This document shows positions 57,299-64,000 of a DNA stretch of 64,000 nt, one piece after another (the first letter of the stretch is position 1; each line of letters begins with the position of its first letter). The stretch spans positions 92,476-156,475 of the forward strand of contig MU006224.1 in assembly GCA_010093685.1 (NCBI GenBank), given 5' to 3'. Origin of the DNA: Ophiobolus disseminans. Taxonomy: Eukaryota; Ascomycota; Dothideomycetes; Pleosporales; Phaeosphaeriaceae. The notes below the pieces were generated by a model. It was not told where the DNA came from, made no database searches, and was given only the letters and a program-made list of their open reading frames with translations. Position numbers and translations under genes: made by a program.

Positions 57299-58872
57299 AT
57301 TGAGATTGGAGAGCGTTCTTTCCTTAATTAGCATGGTCCGACGATGCTGTTCATGCTGCAAGACATGAACTACTCATGTGTGGTCTAACCAGCGTTGCAA
57401 AGCCTGCGGAGCTGGATGTCGGAGCAGGGTGGTGTTGAAGGGAAAGGGCCAGAGAGTCAGTGAAAGTGAAGTTAGGATACTTTATTTGGGAGGTACAAGA
57501 GAGCTCATTAGCAATGGTGAGTGACGCCTTCACCTCAGATCGAGTCTCAAGCGCTCAACCGCGGGGAGACTGAGCAGCTCTTAAAGGAGACGTGGCTTCA
57601 GGAGGATGTAGAAGAATGCATGTGCGAAGCTGATGGAAGTTTGGTTTTCGGGGCGGCATAGCATGTGGGTAGCCGTGCATGTCTCACTTGAGATGGTGCT
57701 CATAGGTCGAACCATTCAGCTGCAAACGACGTATGGACAAGTTGTGGAGGGAAGGTGAGACATGAATATTGATTTCGGCATGACGATCACATTACGCATT
57801 GAATGGAGGGAGGATGTATTCATTGTGGACGTAACGCCCCATGCCAGGTGCGAAGTCGTGCGCAAGTGACCTTGAAATCATAGTGTACATTGCCATGCTC
57901 TGTCGACAGCCTCGCATTTCTGTTCCATTGTCAGCTCATACTTATGTAAAGGATGATCGCTAGAACACCAGTGGGAAAAGTAATCCCATGATAAGTTTCA
58001 TGCCACTGTACAGAACAGGAAGGCTCGGAATCTGGACAGGTAAATGCAGCTACCTGTGACTCAACTTCTGTCCTGTCAGCGATAAGTGATAATTCCTTTT
58101 AAACCCGCCGTGCACTCGATGGGCAGTGACCCTAATTGCATGAATTCAGTGGTCGTGTCGTTCGTGAAGGAAGAAAGTGAAGTGCCGATTCCGAAAACTT
58201 CGCACATTGGTCTTTGCCCTTTCGTCACCACTCTGCGTTCATTCCCAATTCCTCTCCGAGCACAATCTTGAAATATGTCAACGTAGCGGCTAATCTTTCG
58301 CGCATAGCTTAGTGAACATGATGAGCGTGTACACGCGCACGTTCTCTACAACGGTGCTGAAAGGTTTCGCCCTCGTCTAGCACCAGGACGCCACGACTGA
58401 ATTTCTCAAATCACTTCTTCCCAAACATACCCATCATTCTTTTCATCTTGCCCTTGCCCTTGTTATTGGCATTCGAAGCACCATGTCCTGTTTGTCCCGC
58501 CGGTGAGGTCGGATCGGGCACAGTCCTAGTGCTAGTAGCTGTAGTTGCCACGGTTCACACGCCGGCTGAGCCGGTGACGCCTGAAGCAGCTGCTGATGAG
58601 CCAGTATTCGACTGAGTGGTGAGGCTGCTCAAAGGTTGAATTCCTGCTTCATCATCGACCTTCCCACCTGTCCGATCGCTGATCTTGCGGTTTAGAAGTC
58701 CTGAATTGGCAAATACCACGGCTCCAGTCTCATTCAGTGTGTTGATGTCAACGGGCACAGATATTTTAAGCATCAATGTAGACTTCCACCCTTATTTTGT
58801 CGATACGAGGAATTGTCGCGGATCGACATGCTCATGCTCACTCGGCGTCTGTCCTGCTAAGCATCGGCAAGT
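57299..58872. other. Gene-poor interval
   Basis: About 1.6 kb with only short frames lacking motifs. It marks the change from intact genes to the decayed region on the right. Confidence 0.4.
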
Positions 58873-60590
58873 TTAGAATAGCTGACACGTTGAAGTCCAT
58901 AGTAAGTTGCTGGTGAATTCGCCGACAGTGGAGGATGGCTTAAGTCGTTTGAGCCGCTTTTCATGCAGCATCTTTAGTGTTGACACCGATACGCACATGT
59001 AGTCCTTACGTGTGGGGACGGTCTTCCAATGGTTGCACATCGATGCTGAATCTTTCGGACGTACCAAGTCGCTATATCCCTCACCAAAGAAAGTGGTGGC
59101 TGTGATGGATGGCAACAGATCCATCCAACAGTCCCCCCATGTGTCGAAGTGTGTGATACGCGTGCTAACAGGCCCAATTGGGTCGATCACATCCAGGATG
59201 TCATATCCAGTGAGATCCTTACGGCGGTCTAGAGTTTGTAGCGTCTTGACCTCTCCTTTCAAAGCCGCGCGCACCTCTGAGTCTCGACGAGTATCTCTAG
59301 CGAGTGTAGGATCTTCAATACCCTCTCTCGCAAGGTTGAATAGATCTCAATGATTTGCCCATCCCGCTCTGATCTTTCCTTGACGTAGAGCGTCCTTGAC
59401 GTAGAGCGTCCTTGACGTAGAGCTTAAGGTTGAGATTATCCGAGTTTTTCATCGTCTTGAGGGCAGACTGCCGCGTGGTACTCCCGGGCCACGTATCCTT
59501 TAGTTTGCTGTGGTCAAAGACCCATTCATATGGTGGATCTTCGTCATGTTTGTCGCGATGCAGTGAGTTTCGGACAAGATGCAACAGGGCAGATGCTCCA
59601 TCTACAAGCCAAGCACGACGCCCAGACGTGTCGAAAAAGACCATGGGCTGGACACCGATCCACTTCAGGAGACTAGGGTAATCCAAATCTCTCATCAACT
59701 GAGTAAGCTCCTGCCTCTGATTGATGCGCATGGTGACTCCGGAGAAGGTGTCAGCCTGGCACATCGGTCCACATGATACACTGTGAACCACACATCTCAT
59801 GTGACTCTTAGTCATGTGCTTACTCATCTGGTTGTGTATATAATCGCTCTATGTAGCTCCTTCAATACAACAACCTTCTCCCTCTTTTCTGCCCTGTCTC
59901 TCACATCCGACAGAAGGCATCAATCCGTGGATACCGAGCTATCATATTGTCGTTTTGCAAAGTCGGCTCAAGCGTAGTAGCTAGCCACCCAAGCTGCTCG
60001 GCTATCTCAGACACATAGTACGCTCCAGCTGTAACGGAGACTAGACACGTGTTTGGCGTATCTATACGAGCCGTCAACCGTGGGCCGTGACTGACCGACG
60101 CACGATCTATAGGAAAGTTAGCGGCTTCACTGAGGATGTTCAGGATTTGAGAAGGCCTCACTGGTCGACTTATGGCTGGCTGGTACAAGTAACAGCTGTT
60201 CCAAAAGATAAGCTAAGTCTTTCCCGTTAACTAGCCACGTCTGATTGACGTAGTCCGTTACGGTCATAGCTTGTGTCTCACTCCACGATCCAGTCAAGCA
60301 CAACGTGCTGTCTAGCAATGTAGAAAATGACGAACTGACTCCAGTATCTCCAGCACAAAATTGTTGAAGATGCCAGGGCAGAACAAAGTCCATTTTTGCC
60401 ACGGATTATGGTTTCCGATGACTCATTTTTCGAAGTGGTTCCTGCGCTCGTAACTCCTCAAGTATCTTGGAACCGATCTCGCCCATCACGTTTCGATTTT
60501 CAAAAGAGAGTCGTTCGTGTTAGTTCATCTTTGAGACAAGCCAACGATAGCTCTCTGAAGGCTGGACGAAGCTCTTGTAATCTGTGAGGT
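58873..60590 (-). pseudogene. Decayed conserved fungal gene of unknown function, split by a solo LTR
   Basis: Minus-strand pieces read in order: LDSTLCLTGSWSETQAMTV with DYVNQTWLVNG, GAYYVSEIAEQLGWLATTL, MRINQRQELTQLMRDLDYPS, GRRAWLVDGASALLHLVRNS and WGDCWMDLLPSITATTFFGE. These blocks recur in a family of large ascomycete proteins known only as hypothetical. A solo LTR (59749-59912) separates DAF from SGVTMRIN. Leaving out the LTR and one target duplication, the reading frame is in register across the site. Other breaks occur near 59315-59345 and upstream of 60402, so the gene was not intact even without the LTR. The upstream limit is uncertain. Confidence 0.6.
59749..59912 (+). repeat. Solo LTR (copy 1)
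   Basis: 164 bp beginning TGTCAGCCTGGCAC and ending ATCCGACA, flanked by a perfect 5-bp duplication GAAGG (59744-59748 and 59913-59917). It contains a TATA-like GTGTATATAATCGCTC. The same sequence occurs inverted at 61115-61276. There is no internal retrotransposon sequence, as expected after LTR-LTR recombination. Confidence 0.9.
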
Positions 60591-60899
60591 GGGGCAACTG
60601 GGCTTCAAGTGCAGGCTGTTGAATTGCGTAGTCTTCCTCATCGCTGTCCTGCAAAGTATTGTCCACATACCTCAACATATACAATGCTTCTTGTGATACC
60701 GTATCTCTTCCGTCACTTAAATTGACAACAGAAGCGAGGCCGCATCAAGTCATTGCCTTATACGGCTCGTTGATTTTGTAAATGCTGGTTTAGCTGGTGT
60801 ATCGTCCTCGAGCGCGAGGGTTTCGCTCACCAAATCGTCGTCGATGTCGGGTTCATACTCGCGAAAGGCCGTGCCCAGTAATTCAGCGATAATGATACT

Positions 60900-61718
60900 G
60901 AAGCACTGACGTCAGTATCTCTCCGGAACATCAGCATCATAGTTGGGCACATGCCCAGATATGACAAAAATCGCCTCCACATGAGCTAAGAAGTACTGAG
61001 CGCTTACTCTCGCTGTCGATGAAGAGCGACGGATGCTCCCCATTGAAATGGATTGCTCGACTCCTATGCAGCTTCCAGGTAAATATTTTTAGTAGCTCAC
61101 CAATATACGCAGGTTGTTGGATGTGGGAGACAGGGCAAAAGTGAGAAGAAGGTTGTTGTATTGAGAGAGCTACATAGAGCGATTATATACACAACATGAT
61201 GAGTAAGCCAGTGACTAAGAGTCACGTGGAGATGCAGTCCACATTGTACCATGTGAACTAAGGTGCCAGGCTGACACAGGTGTTACGTTCGATAAGTCGG
61301 AAATGCCGTGTTTGCTTTCGAGATCTTGCGCCAGCTGCTGCGCGAATGCTCGTATGTACTCAAGATCTGAATTCTTGTCGAAGGCAGATTCGAGTGAATA
61401 CGTAGTCCCGGTGTCAGTGCCGATAGAATTTGTCCGCTCAGGATTTGGTCCGTACGGGCTTATGGCATCATCTCGGTATCCGTAGCTAGTTGGGCCAACT
61501 GTCGCTGTTAGTTGAGTATATGAAACTTCTAGGTGTGGTAAAGCCTGTAAAACCTCAGCTTCAGTTTTGGTGTTTGAACCTTCGACGTCGAGATGAAATT
61601 CCAAGGCATCGCTCCTTGACCGAACTTCCGAGGACTTGACGCTAGACTCTGTTACTATAGGGCCAAGCTCAAGGTCCATCCTTGAGGCTCCAACTTGGGT
61701 CGAGCGTCTTGGACACAA
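60900..61718 (-). pseudogene. Decayed fungal gene fragment interrupted by solo LTR 2
   Basis: The frame from about 61718 carries LEFHLDVEGSNTKTEAEVLQ and LEYIRAFAQQLAQDLES, then meets the LTR at SNVTP. On the far side the same frame goes on as AYIGELLKIFTWKLHRSRAI followed by HFNGEHPSLFIDSE. The function is unknown; I do not recognise a domain. It follows the Hsp70-like remnant in the same orientation, so it may be part of a gene pair that decayed together. Both outer limits are uncertain. Confidence 0.5.
61115..61276 (-). repeat. Solo LTR (copy 2, inverted)
   Basis: 162 bp related to copy 1 (for example GTGTATATAATCGCTC conserved, ends TGTCAG...CCAACA), in the opposite orientation. It is flanked by a perfect duplication CAGGT (61110-61114 and 61277-61281). 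It interrupts a coding sequence. Confidence 0.9.
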
Positions 61719-61749
61719 AAAATTGCCGGCGAATTTTCAGGTGCACTTA

Positions 61750-64000
61750 TCATCTCGCGTCGCCCATTTGAACTCCCGGTCTTGGGTCGTTCTGTCTTGT
61801 TTCCCGTTTCAATATGAGGAACGCGTGTCTGACCGTCGCTCTGGCTGCGATTAGTGCGATATCATTCCCCTCTATATCGAAGACGAACCTGATTTCTCCA
61901 TTCACGGCGTAAATTGGTACTGACACTCGTTTTGGCTTGTAGTCGTCCGTTGATGTAAGTCGCAAAGTCCACCCTTCCCATTCCGAGTAAAGCCATTCTT
62001 ACGCCAAAATGAGACACTCGCAATCGCTGTCCATGATGATCGTTGCGAAATATTGTGTCCTTGTCCGTCGCGGTGAATGTGATTGTATTACACTCGCGCA
62101 CGTCGCTCGTCTTGTGAGTTGGTGCAACACGGGAGTCGCATTCATACATGATTATCGAATAGCTCTCGTTAGTAGATTCCGGCTGCTCGATCATCCACGA
62201 CATCTCAACTGGATCACTCATTGACACGCCACCGCCCTGTGGTTTCGCCATTAATCTGTTCGTCTTCGTTTTCGTGGGGAACTCACCTTCTTAACGTACC
62301 ATTGCATCTGGTCCCTCGCCACATCCTTGTCTTGAGCAGCACCGTGCTGTCGTCGATCTTCCTCAGTATGTTTAGCTGCGTCCCAAGCCTCCTTATAGAG
62401 CATGTCGTAATGTACTCTGGTTATGTACGAGTATACAGTTGGAAAGGCTAAAGGGCCATCGCTAGCGTTGTTGCAATGCTTCATGCTTTTCATGGCCGCG
62501 CCCTGGGATATCGACGCCCATCTGGCGAACAACGTCAGATTCGATAACGATCCCTTATGCTGGTGCTGGCTTACACGTTTGAACCTCAGGTTTGTGTAAT
62601 CTCTATCTCGTCGGGCGAGAACACCCTTCGAAAGATCTCAAACATGCACTGATTGCCGCCTAGGCCGCCGACGAGTAGTATGGTTTTGGGATTCTTCTGT
62701 CTTCTTCCCATTACTTTGTTGATCTGCTTACGCACCAGGTCCAATATATCGTCCATCACGTCATGAAATATCTGTTGAATATCTTTTCTGTTCTTGAATG
62801 TTACTGCGCGAAAGATTGTAAAGCTGAGAGAAGTAACCTACGCAGGAAATCGCATAGTGTCTCTTGTCGCTTGCGTGCCAGAGGCTTCCCTTGTAAAGAA
62901 CTTCTTGTTCCATGAGTTAATAGCCTTCGCCACTTGCTCCGGGATAGGTGCTGTAATATCACCTCTTCCATAATGGTACTGTCGCTTGAGATATATTTCC
63001 CAGGTTTGGAACAACTGGTCTTGTGTTGTCGTGGACATCTTCGATAGCTTGCCTTTTCCAAGGACGATTTCCAGATAGTTTCTGAAACCTTCGTCCAGGA
63101 GCATAGCACCACACAACTCCACTAATTATTATCAGCGGCTGCCTCTACCAATGCTAGTATGTCCTTATTTTGCACGCTAACAGGGTTATCCCTACACTCT
63201 CTCTTTGTTCACATATATATAGCTCCCTTCGTTCATAGCTATTCAATCAACTCAGTCCTTCATGCTCCTTCCATATCACATACGTGAGACCTTACTATCA
63301 CCTCTAACGCATTCGCTGAAAGTAAGGGAGGGTTATGTGGGAGTCACCTCGTAAGAGGTTATGTCCTGCGGGATGTTAGCTATCACAAATCCACGCAGGA
63401 AGGCTATACGTACAACAATGCTCCCACCAGTGTCGCAAATAATCACAATATCCCCTGTCTATTGGAGTCAGTCTTAGTCATCTCTGGGTGCGCTTCACCC
63501 GCACAGATGTCATGCCGGAAATAACCCTGATCAAATGCAGAGACAATTGCAGCCTCCGGCTCAGCTACCAACTCGGGTTCTGTTGGCGAATTCCTGCTTG
63601 AACATTCCGTAAGCCAGCATGTACTGCAGCGGTGCGCATTTTGTCTTGTGCCTCGAGCGGCCAATTTGCCGGCACTGCTATAACGATATGGATCGACATG
63701 ACGTTGTCACTGCGTGGATTTTGATCCTTGATTTCAGCCAATGCGTACTTCCAGATGCAACGTAGATAATCTACTATCACTTCAACAGCACCTTTTCCTA
63801 GGCGATCCATGAGGCTTTTGGTATACGTAAGTTGCTGAGAATCACGGATTTGTTGAGGTAAGTGTTCCTCCACAAGCAAAAGCTTGGACTCCCTTAGTTC
63901 TTCAGCGTTTGGGGGATAGCATATTCCCATTGTATTGCTCCATCTTCGCCATACGATATCTCGGTGGGAACTCTCACGTGCTGACCATTCGGCCAAGAGT
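61750..64000 (-). pseudogene. Hsp70-like (actin-fold ATPase) gene, decayed and cut by the window end
   Basis: Pieces follow the order of ascomycete Hsp70-like proteins: IHIVIAVPANWPLEAQDKMR, LVAEPEAAIVSAF, GDIVIICDTGGSIV (phosphate-binding loop), ELCGAMLLDEGFRNYLE, KTILLVGGLGGNQCM (adenosine-binding loop) and WYVKK near the C-terminus. A beta-rich tail (SYSIIMYECDSRVAPTHKTS) follows. Introns are plausible at several places, for example GTACGT...CGCAG before DITSYEV. Frameshifts occur near 63600, near 62281 (one G lost in VKKGE), and near 61945. A 169-bp insertion lies at 63125-63293. The N-terminus lies beyond the window. Such Hsp70-like proteins are abundant in filamentous fungi and lack a known client. 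Confidence 0.65.
63125..63293. repeat. 169-bp insertion in the Hsp70-like gene
   Basis: The coding similarity stops at VRGDS and resumes at ELCGAML on the other side. The intervening 169 bp are flanked by ACTA (63121-63124 and 63294-63297). It holds an AT-rich ACATATATATAG box. It is not the LTR family seen at 59749 and 61115, and lacks TG/CA ends. It may be a MITE-like element or a different LTR remnant. Confidence 0.5.

Noticed and set aside
1..64000. CRISPR arrays, bacterial operons, rRNA or tRNA genes
   Set aside because: No regularly spaced repeats or ribosomal sequence were seen, and no convincing tRNA cloverleaf was recognised by eye; a tRNA scan would be needed to exclude one.

Overview
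This window comes from a filamentous ascomycete, most likely a dothideomycete such as a member of the Pleosporales. The evidence is many short introns (about 44-76 nt; the longest are 103 and 138 nt) with GT...CTAAC-like...AG signals, genes such as SKI3, RSA3 and MSN5/exportin-5, fungal families (BTB/POZ, Zn2Cys6 factor, P450, 2OG-Fe oxygenase) and fungal transposons. Exon limits were worked out by hand from splice signals and reading-frame continuity. Family names come from recognising motifs, not from a search.

Layout. 1-4664: a minus-strand tyrosine-recombinase retrotransposon (DIRS/Ngaro type) abutting the 5' end of a pogo/Fot1-like DNA transposon. 4665-7685: mostly gene-poor, with an ankyrin pseudogene. 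7686-14246: a secreted DUF1961-like protein, a DapA-family aldolase, a small cysteine-rich secreted protein (effector-like) and a large membrane protein. 14848-16951: a complete pogo/Fot1-like element with perfect 48-bp inverted repeats. 17253-28241: a BTB gene, a SKI3 gene split into two divergently transcribed halves, RSA3, a decayed BTB paralogue and a decayed membrane-protein gene. 28452-39015: a cluster of FAD monooxygenase, FAH-family hydrolase (broken), extradiol-type dioxygenase, Zn2Cys6 regulator, NTF2-like protein (frameshifted) and P450, arranged as three divergent pairs. 39594-44741: a copia retrotransposon with identical LTRs. 45000-57298: 2OG-Fe oxygenase, exportin-5/MSN5, GH5 glycosidase with a terminal CaaX box, ER DnaJ/TPR co-chaperone and a BTB gene. 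58873-64000: decayed minus-strand genes (Hsp70-like and unknown families), two of them split by solo LTRs.

How it works together. The 28-39 kb cluster reads as a small aromatic-compound pathway: ring hydroxylation (FAD monooxygenase, P450), extradiol cleavage (VOC dioxygenase) and hydrolysis of the cleaved oxo-acid (FAH), with its own regulator. The housekeeping genes (SKI3, RSA3, exportin-5, DnaJ) look intact. Transposons and decayed genes occupy the two ends and the intervals between.

The most unusual observation is SKI3: its N-terminal part (287 aa, plus strand) and C-terminal part (1139 aa, minus strand) are both open and together cover a normal full-length protein, but they diverge from a shared 290-bp region, as if an inversion had cut the gene in two.
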